Shown here in pieces: positions 31,576 through 40,997 of a DNA stretch of 64,000 nucleotides. Made by a program: the position numbers and the translations under genes. The DNA is from Halorientalis marina (GTDB lineage: Archaea; Halobacteriota; Halobacteria; Halobacteriales; Haloarculaceae). The DNA lies in contig NZ_CP095490.1 of assembly GCF_023028345.1 (NCBI RefSeq), forward strand, positions 372,001 through 436,000. Direction: 5' to 3'. Position 1 is the first letter of the stretch. Each line of letters begins with the position of its first letter. Under the pieces are notes generated by a model. That model was given only the letters and a program-made list of their open reading frames with translations. It was not told where the DNA came from and did no database searches.

Positions 31576-34500
31576 ATGGATTCAACGCTTCTCACCGGTC
31601 CGAAACACGCCCGATTGGAACGACGGGCATTTCAGCGGGCTGATGACATCGCCACCGATTCGCTGGGGAGTATCCTCTACATAACGCGGAACGACGCTCG
31701 CCGGGGTATGGTCGAGGATCGCTGGGCCGCGTCCCACGCACCCCTCCGTCTTCGTGCCGAGACGCTCGATGCGGTCGTTCGGGAGTGGTATGAGGAGCTC
31801 CACGGTCCGGTTCAACCCCTCTCCGGGCAGCTGAACCGCCGGCTGGCGGAGTATGCGCTTGACCGAACGACAGCCGAAACAGATGGCGCTCTCGCCGGCG
31901 AACCCGCCTCGGCCGCTCTCGCGGATTCGTTCAGCAGCCGTTTCTCACTCTTCGACGACGCCGGCGTCGGGACCCCCGACGCATTGGCAGCGGAGTTCGA
32001 GGGCTCCGCTCTCGATGACCGTATCGCGACAGCCACTGTCGATGCGTACCGACACTACCGGAATCTCCACGCTGACTACGTCGACGAGTGGGTCTGTACC
32101 CGGGGAGAAATGTTCGACGCAGTCGCGACGACAGAGAAGTCACTCTCAACACTCTCCCCGGAACTGGATGTCGTCGTCCTCTCCGGGTATCACGAATTCC
32201 GCCCCGTCGAACGCCGCTTCATCGAACGCCTCGTCGACGAACTTCCGATGATTGCACTGCTACCGCTTCACCAGGATGGTCGGAGCGGAGTCGACGCTGT
32301 TGCGGAAGATGCCCTGGAGGTCTACGAAGCGCTTGACTTTGAAATAATGGAACCCGAGCCGATCGACCAGTCGGGGCAGACCTTCGGAACGATCACTGAG
32401 TCACTCTACCGCCCGGACCCGGATACTGCCCCTGTTCCAGACGGCCTCCGGTGGCGGGAACTCCCGACACCCGAGCGCGAGATTCGCTTCGTCGCTCGCG
32501 AGCTCCGAACCGAATTGGCCGGTGGGCGCGATCCCGACGACCTTGCTGTCGTTGTCCCGGGGACGGAGGCCTATTCGGGGTACGTTGAGGACACGTTCGA
32601 TACGTTCGACATTCCGCACGTCACGACAGCCGCATCACAGCTGAACCGGACGTTCACCGGAAGCGTCGTTCACGATCTGCTGAATCTGGCCGAACCAGAT
32701 CCGCGGGCCGAGGACCTTACGTCTTTGTTAGCGAATCCGCTGGTCGACATCGTTGACACCGACCAGGCCAACGCCGTCACGGCAGCTGCTCGCCGGCGCG
32801 ACACCGTTTCTGTGTCGCCCCTGCTCGACGACGTCGACGGCGAGGTCGCGTCACTGGTCGAAGAGCTGCTGGCCGCGCTGGAGACCCTCCGAACGGGCGA
32901 CATCGAGGACGCAACCGAGACCCTCCAACGGCTGATGGACGACCGCTTCGACCTAGAGGCGGCGACAGAGGACTACGCCAGCGGCGCCGAGCAAGCCGTC
33001 GAACAGCAGGCCTACGACCTCGTGGACGAGGTCTTGTCCTCGTTCGAGTCTCTGGCGGCGGTCAATAGTGACCTCTCTCCGCTGGCACTGTTCACCCGTG
33101 CGTTCGACGGCGTGCCGATCCGGGTTCCGCAGCGCGCTGCTGGCGGCTACGTCGAAGTGATGGGGTTGCTCGACGCCCGGATGCGGTCGTTCGAAAAGGT
33201 GTTCCTCGTGGGCCTGACCAGTGAGCACTTCCCGGTGACGCCGGAGCGACCGGCCTTCTTCGAGGAGATGACCGACGCTCACCCACGGTTCGACACCGGC
33301 GACGAGCGCCTCCGTGGCCGCTATCTCTTCGCGACGCTCCTCGCGAACGTTGACGAGCTCACGATCACCACACCGGAGACAGGCGACGACGAATCCGCCG
33401 TCGTCCGGTCACCGGTCCTCGACGAACTCCAGCGCGTGACTGGCATCGACCCCGAAGACGGCGTCGACGACCGCGTGGGCTCCCGCGAAGACCTCCAGCG
33501 GCGCGTCGCTGCAACGGACGACCGGCGTGGGGCAGTCAGCCGCGCCGGCGACCGAGGTGACCTCTCCCCCGAGCAGACCAAGCGCACTGATCGAGGACTC
33601 CACTGTGCGGACAACAGGGGAACGGCTGGCCTCTCCGAACACGATGGCGTATTAGAACCCGAGACAGTCGATGAGGTATACCCTCCGTCGGAGCGGGAAC
33701 CCTACAGCGCGAGTCGAATCGAGCGATACGTCGAGTGTGGGTTCAAGTTCTATGCCGACAAGGTACTCGGAATCGAAGACCCCGACGACGTCGAAGTTGT
33801 CCCCACACCCCTCGAAACCGGGTCGTACGTCCACGATGTCCTCGAACGGTTCTTCGCGGATCTCCAGGACGAGACTGAGGATGGTGTCAATCTCGCTGAG
33901 TTCGACCGGGACGACCTAGCGACGCACCTTCGCGAGATCGCTGTCGAGGAACTCCGGGATGCTGACTTCGAGTACGACGGCCTATTTTACGAACGGTGGA
34001 AAGCGGAGTTGTTCGCGGGTCTTGGCGACGATGAGACTGCCCCGTATGAGGCCGGGAGCAAGCCCCACGACGCACCGGAACAAGGATTGTTCGCCACGTT
34101 CCTCGACAACGAACTCTCGCGGGACGGCGCTGGCCGCCCACACCTGTTCGAAGCCCCGTTCGGCGAGGGACTTCCCGACTCGGATGCTGGGCCGTTCACA
34201 GTTGAGCGACCGGACGGGTCGACCGTCTCGATTCGCGGGTACATCGACCGCGTTGACGTGACCCGGGACGGTGAGCAACCGACGCTCACGCTGTACGACT
34301 ACAAGACTGGTCGAGCACCGTATATGACGAAGACGACCGGCGGCACGAAGTTCCAGCTCCCCATCTATCTACTCGCTGCCGCCGAGGTTGTCGATGGTGA
34401 CCTATTCGAGCAGGGCTCGCTCTCAGCGACGTACTACCAGGTGCGACCACCCAACGATCTCAAGGTTCCACGCGGTGTCGAATCGAAGTTCGATTCAGAG

Positions 34501-34764
34501 GTCGACCTTCGTCGCTTCTTGAACAACGTCGTTCCGGAGTGGCTGGGCCAGATTGACGAGGCGATTGGCAACGGACGGTTCCACACGACGCTCCTGTCGG
34601 CCCGTGGTGCGAACTGCCGATACTGTGACTATCGACGTGCGTGCGATGTCCGCCACCACCGCAAGCGGGAGTTCGTCGACGAGGTTCACGAGGACGACGC
34701 TGCGTACGTTCCGCTCCGTGTTCGCGACGACGAGGATATCGAGGCGGTGATGAGCGATGACTGA
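31576..34764 (+). CDS. AddB/RexB-like nuclease-helicase subunit with Fe-S motif
   Basis: 1062 residues. The body follows the AddB pattern of an inactivated UvrD-like helicase (VFLVGLTSEHFPVT, GRYLFATLL). The C-terminal nuclease domain has GYIDRVDV and LYDYKTGRAP (about 905-912), the PD-(D/E)xK site. Four cysteines in AddB order (one in YVECGFKFYADK near 720, three in CRYCDYRRAC near 1014-1023) should hold a 4Fe-4S cluster. About residues 640-700 form a low-complexity linker. It overlaps the UvrD gene by 8 bp, so the two form one enzyme that resects or degrades DNA ends. Confidence 0.85.
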   Translation: MDSTLLTGPKHARLERRAFQRADDIATDSLGSILYITRNDARRGMVEDRWAASHAPLRLRAETLDAVVREWYEELHGPVQPLSGQLNRRLAEYALDRTTAETDGALAGEPASAALADSFSSRFSLFDDAGVGTPDALAAEFEGSALDDRIATATVDAYRHYRNLHADYVDEWVCTRGEMFDAVATTEKSLSTLSPELDVVVLSGYHEFRPVERRFIERLVDELPMIALLPLHQDGRSGVDAVAEDALEVYEALDFEIMEPEPIDQSGQTFGTITESLYRPDPDTAPVPDGLRWRELPTPEREIRFVARELRTELAGGRDPDDLAVVVPGTEAYSGYVEDTFDTFDIPHVTTAASQLNRTFTGSVVHDLLNLAEPDPRAEDLTSLLANPLVDIVDTDQANAVTAAARRRDTVSVSPLLDDVDGEVASLVEELLAALETLRTGDIEDATETLQRLMDDRFDLEAATEDYASGAEQAVEQQAYDLVDEVLSSFESLAAVNSDLSPLALFTRAFDGVPIRVPQRAAGGYVEVMGLLDARMRSFEKVFLVGLTSEHFPVTPERPAFFEEMTDAHPRFDTGDERLRGRYLFATLLANVDELTITTPETGDDESAVVRSPVLDELQRVTGIDPEDGVDDRVGSREDLQRRVAATDDRRGAVSRAGDRGDLSPEQTKRTDRGLHCADNRGTAGLSEHDGVLEPETVDEVYPPSEREPYSASRIERYVECGFKFYADKVLGIEDPDDVEVVPTPLETGSYVHDVLERFFADLQDETEDGVNLAEFDRDDLATHLREIAVEELRDADFEYDGLFYERWKAELFAGLGDDETAPYEAGSKPHDAPEQGLFATFLDNELSRDGAGRPHLFEAPFGEGLPDSDAGPFTVERPDGSTVSIRGYIDRVDVTRDGEQPTLTLYDYKTGRAPYMTKTTGGTKFQLPIYLLAAAEVVDGDLFEQGSLSATYYQVRPPNDLKVPRGVESKFDSEVDLRRFLNNVVPEWLGQIDEAIGNGRFHTTLLSARGANCRYCDYRRACDVRHHRKREFVDEVHEDDAAYVPLRVRDDEDIEAVMSDD

Positions 34765-37700
34765 GGAATCCGAGGAGATTCAGCTCACGGAGGAACAGGA
34801 GGACGCGCTCGTCCAAGGCCGGAACGTCGCGATCACTGCCGGTGCTGGGACGGGGAAGACGACAACGCTCACCGAGCGGTACGTGACGATCCTGGCCGAA
34901 AACCCGTCGCTCACGCCGGAGAACATCGTCACGATCACCTTCACGCGAAAGGCGGCTGCCGAACTAACCGAGCGCGTTCGGGAGGAGGTGTACGATCGGC
35001 TCGAGGCTGTTGACTCACCAGAGGCCTACCACCGCTGGCGAAACGTTCTCGACGACCTGGAAGACGGCTACGTCCACACCATTCACGCGTTCTGTACGCG
35101 GCTCTTGCGAGAACGGGCCGTCGAGGCTCCGGTCCCGCTCGGCTTCGACGTGCTCGACGAAGACGGCGCCGCGACACTCCAACGCGAAGTCGTGACGGAG
35201 TTCCTCGAACGCAACCAGGACGATGACGACGTGGAGGTCCTTGCTCAGCTTTGGAGTCGTGACCAGCTGGTCGATGTACTCACTGGACTACTCGATGAGC
35301 GCCCACAGAGCGAGTCCGTCCTCAAGGAGTGGCGTGACGCCGAGGTCGACGACTACGTCGATATCTGTTGGGAGGTCGTTTGTGATCTCGACGTCGTCGA
35401 CGCCCGACAGACGCTATATGCGGACGGACTCCTTGAGCGGCTACGCACAGTCGCGGGCCGCGTCGACCGCGAGGGCGCTATCGGCGACGAGGACGGTTTT
35501 CGGGCCTACCGGACCTTCACCGAGGTCGCGGCGACACTCTCGGACGACCCTGAGGAAAGCGATCCCCGCGACTGTCAGCGGGCAATTCTCGAGCTGTACG
35601 AGGCCTGTGAGAAGAAGAACGGCGGTTTGTACAGCAGTTCGGGGTACGTCGTCGGTGACCGGGACGATTGGGGTGAGTACGGTGACGTCTATGACGACCT
35701 GAAGGACGCCATCGACACGGTTATCGATGCCGTCGAACCGCACGCGGATGCGGTCGAGACCACACCCGGTGAGCTCGAAGCGAACAGCACTCACTACGCG
35801 CTGGCTCTGATGCGGGTCTTCGACGATGTCCTCGTAACCTACACCGACGAGAAGGCCCGCCGGGATACACTCGACTTTCCCGACGTGATCGAGACGACGC
35901 TCAAGTTCTTGCGAGCTAACGATGCGGTCACGGAGCGGCTTCAAGACCAGTTTGCGGCCGTGATGGTCGACGAGTTCCAAGACACGGACCCGCGCCAGTG
36001 GGAGCTGGTCAGGCTCCTCACGGGCGTCGACGAGCAGACGGCGTCGAACGTCTTCCTGGTCGGCGACGAGAAACAGAGTATCTACGGATTCCGTGGGGCC
36101 GACGTGACGACGTTCGGGGCGGCGAGAGCGGAACTCCAGACTGTCAACGAAGCCCGTGGGGTCGACGACGTCCCTGACAGCGAGGCCGAGAGTCCGACCG
36201 CGCTCGAACTCTCTGGGAACTTCCGGACGCTGGACGAGCCGCTGTCGTTCCTGAATGAGCTCTTCGAGTACCTGTTCCAACCGGAGGGGGACACCCACAA
36301 ACCCTACGAAGCGCCACCACAGACGCTGACCACACAGCGCGATCGAGTCGAAGACATCGAGGGACTCACCGGCAGCGTCGAGTATCTCGCTGTGCCCGAC
36401 GACGCCGACACGGCGGCGGAACTCTTCGGCGGTGACCATCCGGTAGCTGAAGGTGCGCTCGACCACACCATCGAGGCCGAGGCGCAAGCGCTCGCTGCTC
36501 GACTGACCAACCTGTTCGACGATCCACCGACAGTCCAAGACCCCGACACGGGTGTTCATCGCGACGCTACGCCGGACGACACGGCAATCCTCCTCCGCCG
36601 GCGAACCCATCTGGATCGGTATCAGCGGGCCCTTGAGGAGTACGACATTCCCTATACTGTCGTCGGTGGCGTCGGATTCTACGATACGCCCGAGGTCCAG
36701 GCGCTGACGAACCTACTTCGGGTACTTGGTGATCCGCAGGACGACATCTCTCTCTATGGGGTGCTTCGGTCCCCGCTGTTTGGCTTCACCGATGACCGCC
36801 TCGCACCGGCAGTTGCCGAGGCTGATTCAGTGTGGGATGCACTCGCCGAGACGGACGATCCACAGCTCGCGGATGCTTTCGACCTCCTCACGACATGGCG
36901 GACCCTTAGTGGCTGCGCGACGCCGTCTGAAGGTGGCGTCCTCCCGTGGAACCGTCTGTTGTCCCGAGTGATCGACGACACGGGGTATCTGGCGAGCGTG
37001 AGTGCTGACGAACGCGGTCACCAGGCCGTCGCGAACGTCGAGAAGTTCCGCGACCAGGTCCGTACTTGGAGCGAGAACGGTGTTCACACAGCTGCTGGGT
37101 TGCTCCACCGGATCGACCGCCAAGCAGAGATCGACCCCCGAGAAGGGGAGGCTGACATCCCCGGCGATGTGGAGGGCGTCCGGATAATGACGATTCACGC
37201 CGCGAAGGGACTCGAGTTCCCAATCGTCACTGTCCCCGATCTCGGAAGTGACCTCAATTTCGGGCGGTCCGTCGATGACCACGGCTATGTCCGCCTCGTC
37301 GAGGGGACAACTGATGCCCCACCAATTCCTGCAGTGGGTGGTCCTCACCCCAACGATGCGTTCTCAATCGAGAAGACTGCAGTCCACGAATATGCCGATC
37401 GCCGCTTGCTCCCGCAAGAGCGTGCGGAATCCAAACGACTACTCTACGTGGCCTGTACCCGAACTCGGGACCACCTGCTGCTGTGTGGAACACACGACAT
37501 CGATATCGATGAGTCTGGCCATATCGAACTCGGTGAGCCAGATGATTTCGACGACGCCAGTCGTTGGCGGGATTGGCTCCAGCCCATTCTGTTTGACGAC
37601 CATGAGCTAGTCGCTGAGGCTTTCCACGATGGAGCTACAGACGCTCGAATTGGTGATGCCCCATACACCATTCAGGCGCCACCTCGGCCGGTTGAATGGC

Positions 37701-38395
37701 AATCTGAGGCTCCGACTGAAGAGTTAGACCCTGCGATTACTGTCCCTTCCCCGCCGGAACGTCAGGCTGCCGTTCGCGTTGCCGCGACGACCCTCGTCAG
37801 TGCTGTTGCGGATGCCTCCGAAGACGGACACAGCTACACGTCGGGGGATGGGACAGTCGGATTGAGTCCCACCACCTTTGGAACTGTTGTCCATCGGCTC
37901 AATGAGCTCCGTCCCCCACGAGAAGAGTGGCCCTCGTTTATTCGTCAATTGAGTCGTATGGGGAGCGAGGAACCGACGGATGACGATCTCCAAGCGGCCG
38001 TGAGCCATGCCCAGGATGCGATCCGGTTCGTCGATGAAACTGAGGCGGACCTCCCACTCGAAGCGACCTATGACGAGTACTCAGTTGTCGCTCGTCTTGA
38101 TGACTCCCGCATAGTGGGTGATATTGACCGTCTTCTGGTCACTCCTGATGCGTATCATATCATCGACTACAAGACGAACGATCTTTCGTCGACGACGACT
38201 GATACCCTCGCTGACCACTATCGGCCGCAAATGCTTGCCTACGCTCTCGCGCTCTTCCAGCACGATCCCGCCCGGCAGGTTCGTGCTTCACTCCGGTTTA
38301 CCGATGTTGGGGTGGAAGAACGGTTTGAGTGGCAACGGAGTGAACTGACTGATATCGAATCTGAACTTCGCTCTATGTTGGAGCTCGTCTCCTGA
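34757..38395 (+). CDS. AddA-like UvrD helicase with C-terminal nuclease domain
   Basis: 1212 residues. SF1A helicase motifs: AGAGTGKTTTL (about 28-38), TFTRKAAAEL, VDEFQDTDPRQWE near 403, GDEKQSIYGFRGA near 435, IMTIHAAKGLEFPIV near 811-825 and LLYVACTRTRDHL. The C-terminus carries a second PD-(D/E)xK nuclease: VGDIDRLLV then HIIDYKTND near 1135-1141. This is the AddA/RexA architecture. With the upstream gene it forms an AddAB-type exonuclease. Whether it serves host recombination or defence is not shown; its place after the R-M operon favours degradation of cut foreign DNA. Confidence 0.9.
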   Translation: MTEESEEIQLTEEQEDALVQGRNVAITAGAGTGKTTTLTERYVTILAENPSLTPENIVTITFTRKAAAELTERVREEVYDRLEAVDSPEAYHRWRNVLDDLEDGYVHTIHAFCTRLLRERAVEAPVPLGFDVLDEDGAATLQREVVTEFLERNQDDDDVEVLAQLWSRDQLVDVLTGLLDERPQSESVLKEWRDAEVDDYVDICWEVVCDLDVVDARQTLYADGLLERLRTVAGRVDREGAIGDEDGFRAYRTFTEVAATLSDDPEESDPRDCQRAILELYEACEKKNGGLYSSSGYVVGDRDDWGEYGDVYDDLKDAIDTVIDAVEPHADAVETTPGELEANSTHYALALMRVFDDVLVTYTDEKARRDTLDFPDVIETTLKFLRANDAVTERLQDQFAAVMVDEFQDTDPRQWELVRLLTGVDEQTASNVFLVGDEKQSIYGFRGADVTTFGAARAELQTVNEARGVDDVPDSEAESPTALELSGNFRTLDEPLSFLNELFEYLFQPEGDTHKPYEAPPQTLTTQRDRVEDIEGLTGSVEYLAVPDDADTAAELFGGDHPVAEGALDHTIEAEAQALAARLTNLFDDPPTVQDPDTGVHRDATPDDTAILLRRRTHLDRYQRALEEYDIPYTVVGGVGFYDTPEVQALTNLLRVLGDPQDDISLYGVLRSPLFGFTDDRLAPAVAEADSVWDALAETDDPQLADAFDLLTTWRTLSGCATPSEGGVLPWNRLLSRVIDDTGYLASVSADERGHQAVANVEKFRDQVRTWSENGVHTAAGLLHRIDRQAEIDPREGEADIPGDVEGVRIMTIHAAKGLEFPIVTVPDLGSDLNFGRSVDDHGYVRLVEGTTDAPPIPAVGGPHPNDAFSIEKTAVHEYADRRLLPQERAESKRLLYVACTRTRDHLLLCGTHDIDIDESGHIELGEPDDFDDASRWRDWLQPILFDDHELVAEAFHDGATDARIGDAPYTIQAPPRPVEWQSEAPTEELDPAITVPSPPERQAAVRVAATTLVSAVADASEDGHSYTSGDGTVGLSPTTFGTVVHRLNELRPPREEWPSFIRQLSRMGSEEPTDDDLQAAVSHAQDAIRFVDETEADLPLEATYDEYSVVARLDDSRIVGDIDRLLVTPDAYHIIDYKTNDLSSTTTDTLADHYRPQMLAYALALFQHDPARQVRASLRFTDVGVEERFEWQRSELTDIESELRSMLELVS

Positions 38396-38420
38396 GCCAC
38401 ATTTACTGATTCTATCCTAA

Positions 38421-38575
38421 CTATTCTGGAGTAGTAAACTATTCTGGAATAGCGTGTAGCTTTGGAATAGAATACTATTCGGACTATTCACCACAGAGTT
38501 AAGTTGAGAGGGGTTGATACTGCTGAATAGTATGAGTGGCTCAGATAGCAAGAATAGCATAGATAGAACGAATAG
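38421..38575. repeat. GAATAG/CTATTC repeats upstream of and inside parA (centromere candidate)
   Basis: Exact GAATAG or CTATTC hexamers start at 38421, 38439, 38447, 38465, 38475, 38484, 38525, 38552 and 38570, in both orientations and in places as palindromes (CTATTCTGGAATAG, 38439-38452). The array crosses the parA start at 38532 and continues in the coding sequence. Three more copies follow the operon (39859, 39869, 39917). This fits a parS/parC site or ParA-partner operator. Confidence 0.75.
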
Positions 38576-39470
38576 CCCAAATAGCCCATATGATTCGGTA
38601 CAGACCGATGGGAACTCTCGGGCTGTTTCGGTGTGTATGCTGAAGGGAGGCGTCGGCAAATCGACGATTGCGGTCAACCTCGCCCGACAACTGGCCGCAC
38701 ACGAACACGATGTCCTCCTCATCGATCTTGACCCGAACGGCCACGCGTCCGTGGGGCTGGGGTTTGACGACCAGTACCACAACACCGAGGAAACCATCGG
38801 CGACGTCTTCTTCAACGATGCTGACCCGACTTCAGTTGTCTACGATACCAGCTATGAGTTCGATATCCTCCCGTCCAGCGAGGACTTAGAACAGGTCGAG
38901 CGGGAGATCGTCGTCGGCGACGTATTCCAACCCTCTGCGCTGCTCAAACGGGAAGTCGTCGACCCACTCCTTGGGGACACGTACGATTATATCGTCACAG
39001 ATTCGCCGGCGTACCGATCCCGACTCACGGACAACGCGCTCGTCGCGACGGCGAACTTGGTGCTTCCGCTCGCCCCGGGGAACGAGGCGATGGCCGGCTT
39101 GGAGCGAACCATCGAGCGACAGATCTCACCGCTTCGGCAGCATATGGACGTCGACGTTCTGTCACTGGTTCCGAACATGTTGAGCGGCCGTATCGACCAG
39201 CAGACTCAAGATCGACAGCTCCTCGAACGTCTCAACTCGCACGATAACCTTCAGGACCGCATCCCGAATTTCGCGAGAATCACGGACTGGGAGGCTGTCG
39301 ACGCCGGCGATCTCAAACCCTCACCGGGCATCCGGGACCGAACCAGCATCACGAAGGCCTATGGCGAGCGCAAACCCCTGCTGGACTACGACCCTGACTG
39401 TGACCAGTTGCAGTGTTTCGACGAGTTGGCGCACATCGTCGAGGCAGGTGAGGTGGTCCGCCATGTCTGA
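38532..39470 (+). CDS. parA: ParA-family partition ATPase
   Basis: 312 residues from the ATG at 38532; a TTG at 38514 is less likely. Deviant Walker A KGGVGKST at 38-45 with the signature Lys, LLIDLDPNGHAS (Walker A' region), YIVTDSPAYRS (Walker B region) and a C-terminal MinD/ParA-like tail. The first ~25 residues are Asn/Ser-rich (SKNSIDRTNSPNSPYDS) and encoded by the GAATAG-type repeats, so the DNA rather than the peptide seems to be selected here. It should drive plasmid segregation with the partner encoded 8 bp into its 3' end. Confidence 0.92.
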   Translation: MSGSDSKNSIDRTNSPNSPYDSVQTDGNSRAVSVCMLKGGVGKSTIAVNLARQLAAHEHDVLLIDLDPNGHASVGLGFDDQYHNTEETIGDVFFNDADPTSVVYDTSYEFDILPSSEDLEQVEREIVVGDVFQPSALLKREVVDPLLGDTYDYIVTDSPAYRSRLTDNALVATANLVLPLAPGNEAMAGLERTIERQISPLRQHMDVDVLSLVPNMLSGRIDQQTQDRQLLERLNSHDNLQDRIPNFARITDWEAVDAGDLKPSPGIRDRTSITKAYGERKPLLDYDPDCDQLQCFDELAHIVEAGEVVRHV

Positions 39471-39864
39471 CGACGATCCGTTTGCCGACCTCGGGGAGAC
39501 ACTCGAAGATGAACCGGACGACGAACCTCAGGATACGGATGACGCGTCTGAATCGGGAGGCGACGAGGAGACGCCCTCTCAGGAACCCGTCGAACGACAA
39601 AACCCGATGACCGATTCAGCGTTCAGCTATGAGGCCGCTAAACAGCGGCCTTTCTACGCCCGGGAGGCTACGATCGAGGACTTCGATTCCTGGCTGAAGT
39701 ATGAACTGGAACGCGAGCTCAACCAGCAGGGCTACCAGAACATCGTCGTTCGGGAAATGACTGATGCTCTTCTCCGAACCGTCGTGGAGGAAGATCTCGT
39801 AGACGAAGTGGCCGAACGATTCGAACAAGCTCGCGAATCTGCTTCTTCAGAATCGACTGAATAG
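39463..39864 (+). CDS. Small ParA partner (centromere-binding candidate)
   Basis: 133 residues from the ATG at 39463, overlapping the parA stop by 8 bp. The first ~45 residues are acidic and disordered (DDEPDDEPQDTDDASESGGD). The rest is helical: FSYEAAKQRPFYAREATIED, WLKYELERELNQQGYQNIVV, then a basic/acidic helix. No ParB nuclease or KorB-type HTH motif is visible, so it may be a ribbon-helix-helix-type or other adaptor that binds the GAATAG repeats. The stop codon itself lies in a GAATAG copy. Confidence 0.75.
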   Translation: MSDDDPFADLGETLEDEPDDEPQDTDDASESGGDEETPSQEPVERQNPMTDSAFSYEAAKQRPFYAREATIEDFDSWLKYELERELNQQGYQNIVVREMTDALLRTVVEEDLVDEVAERFEQARESASSESTE

Positions 39865-39922
39865 CGTACTATTCCAAAATAGAAAGATATTCTACAATAC
39901 CCCAACAGCAACCTCAGAATAG
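39859..39922. repeat. GAATAG/CTATTC repeats after the par operon
   Basis: Exact copies at 39859-39864 (overlapping the stop of the small partner gene), 39869-39874 and 39917-39922, with weaker forms such as AAATAG and GATATTC between. They mirror the upstream cluster, so the par operon is bracketed by its candidate binding sites. Confidence 0.6.
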
Positions 39923-39950
39923 TCTGATTCCGCCTCTATACGGTGAACTC

Positions 39951-40000
39951 AGTTGAGACCGCCGGCTCACAATAGTTGAGACTGGCCATCTCAATGCATA
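39951..40000 (+). repeat. ~50-bp dispersed direct repeat, copy A
   Basis: It contains AGTTGAGACC (39951-39960), TAGTTGAGACT (39973-39983) and TCTCAATGCATA (39989-40000). TTGAGA and TCTCAA form an inverted pair. The last two blocks recur with the same 16-bp offset at 60514 and 60530. Confidence 0.6.
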
Positions 40001-40082
40001 CGCCCGATCTTGCTTCGCCACGGGGAGAGGCTCCGAACCGGGGTCTCCGCTTTCGATTCACAGCACAAATTTCGGTGACCGT

Positions 40083-40502
40083 TCACTCGGAGCGGCGGGG
40101 CGGTGCCTGCCCGGTCACGTGGTCGGGCCGGACGACGTGGACGACACGCTGTTGACCGCTCGGTCCGGGATAGCGTGGCTCGCCCGTGTATCGTTCGGCG
40201 AGGCGGTCGAGGTGCTCGCGGGCTCCGTCGGTCCGACGCTCGATGACTTCACCCCGGACGCTGAGGTAGCGGTAGGGATTCTCCGGGTCGACGACGGCCA
40301 GTGCCACACGCGGGTCGTGCTGGACGTTCCGGTCCTTGCGGTTGTCCAGAACAGTGTTGACCAGCACGTGGTCGTTCTCCCGATCCACCCAGGTCGGCGT
40401 GACGTGTGGGGCGCCGTCCGGGAGCAGCGTCGAGACGAACGCGAACGACCGCGACTCGAAGAGGTCGCTGTACTCCTCTGGAATCGATACCTCCTCGGTC
40501 AC
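40083..40502 (-). CDS. PPOX-class split-barrel flavin/F420-dependent protein
   Basis: 139 residues with the pyridoxamine-phosphate-oxidase-like split barrel: SFAFVSTLLPDGAPHVTPTW (strand-turn-strand), VLVNTVLDNRKDRNVQHDPR (cofactor-phosphate loop) and YRYLSVRGEVIE. Such proteins bind FMN or, often in archaea, F420, and reduce small molecules. Its start overlaps the HxlR-type regulator by 4 bp, so it is probably the regulator's target. Confidence 0.88.
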   Translation of the reverse strand: MTEEVSIPEEYSDLFESRSFAFVSTLLPDGAPHVTPTWVDRENDHVLVNTVLDNRKDRNVQHDPRVALAVVDPENPYRYLSVRGEVIERRTDGAREHLDRLAERYTGEPRYPGPSGQQRVVHVVRPDHVTGQAPPRRSE

Positions 40503-40924
40503 GAGTCTTCCTCCGTGCCATCAGGCTCCGTGCGCGTGGCGCTGGGTGACCACTCGTACAGACGGGTGAACACTGGTTTCAACGCCTCCGCTTGGTCGGT
40601 CGCGGTGTACTCGACGCGCGGCGGAATCTCCGCGTAGGCCTGGCGGTCAAGCAAGTCCGCCTCGACGAGGTCGGCGAGTCGACGGGTCAGGCTGTTCTGG
40701 GGTATCGACAGCGCCTGCTCGAGGTCGTTATAGCGCCAGGGCCCTGGGTCACGCGCGAAGACGTAGAGGAGCTCGAGGGTGTGACGTCTGGCCAGCAGGT
40801 CCAATAATGCGGCGACGGCTTGGTCGGCGGCGGCGTCCGGTGGTTGGGGAACCGACCGCTCGCGTTCGGACGATTTCGCCTGCGGTCTCGCATCGTCACG
40901 GTTCGGTTGGTGCGTCGTCGTCAT
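40499..40924 (-). CDS. HxlR-type winged-helix regulator
   Basis: 141 residues from the ATG at 40924 (MTTTHQPNRD); the extension to 41005 is not convincing. The winged helix is at about 45-125: LLARRHTLELLYVFARDPGP, WRYNDLEQALSIPQNSLTRR, LVEADLLDRQAY and IPPRVEYTATDQ, the HxlR pattern in which the wing ends at an ExT/Y turn. It is coupled to the PPOX gene. An 18-bp palindrome 74 bp upstream, between it and the divergent membrane gene, is the likely operator. No Cys is found where redox-sensing HxlR proteins carry one. Confidence 0.82.
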   Translation of the reverse strand: MTTTHQPNRDDARPQAKSSERERSVPQPPDAAADQAVAALLDLLARRHTLELLYVFARDPGPWRYNDLEQALSIPQNSLTRRLADLVEADLLDRQAYAEIPPRVEYTATDQAEALKPVFTRLYEWSPSATRTEPDGTEEDS

Positions 40925-40997
40925 CACGAAGAAGACGCTACCGAGACACATAATCTCACGCTCCCAGCCGTGGTCGCTCCCCACGTCCCCGAGGGTT

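Noticed and set aside
35441..36610. Long minus-strand open frame (389 codons) opposite the AddA-like helicase
   Set aside because: Shadow of a gene with complete helicase motifs; no family signal of its own.
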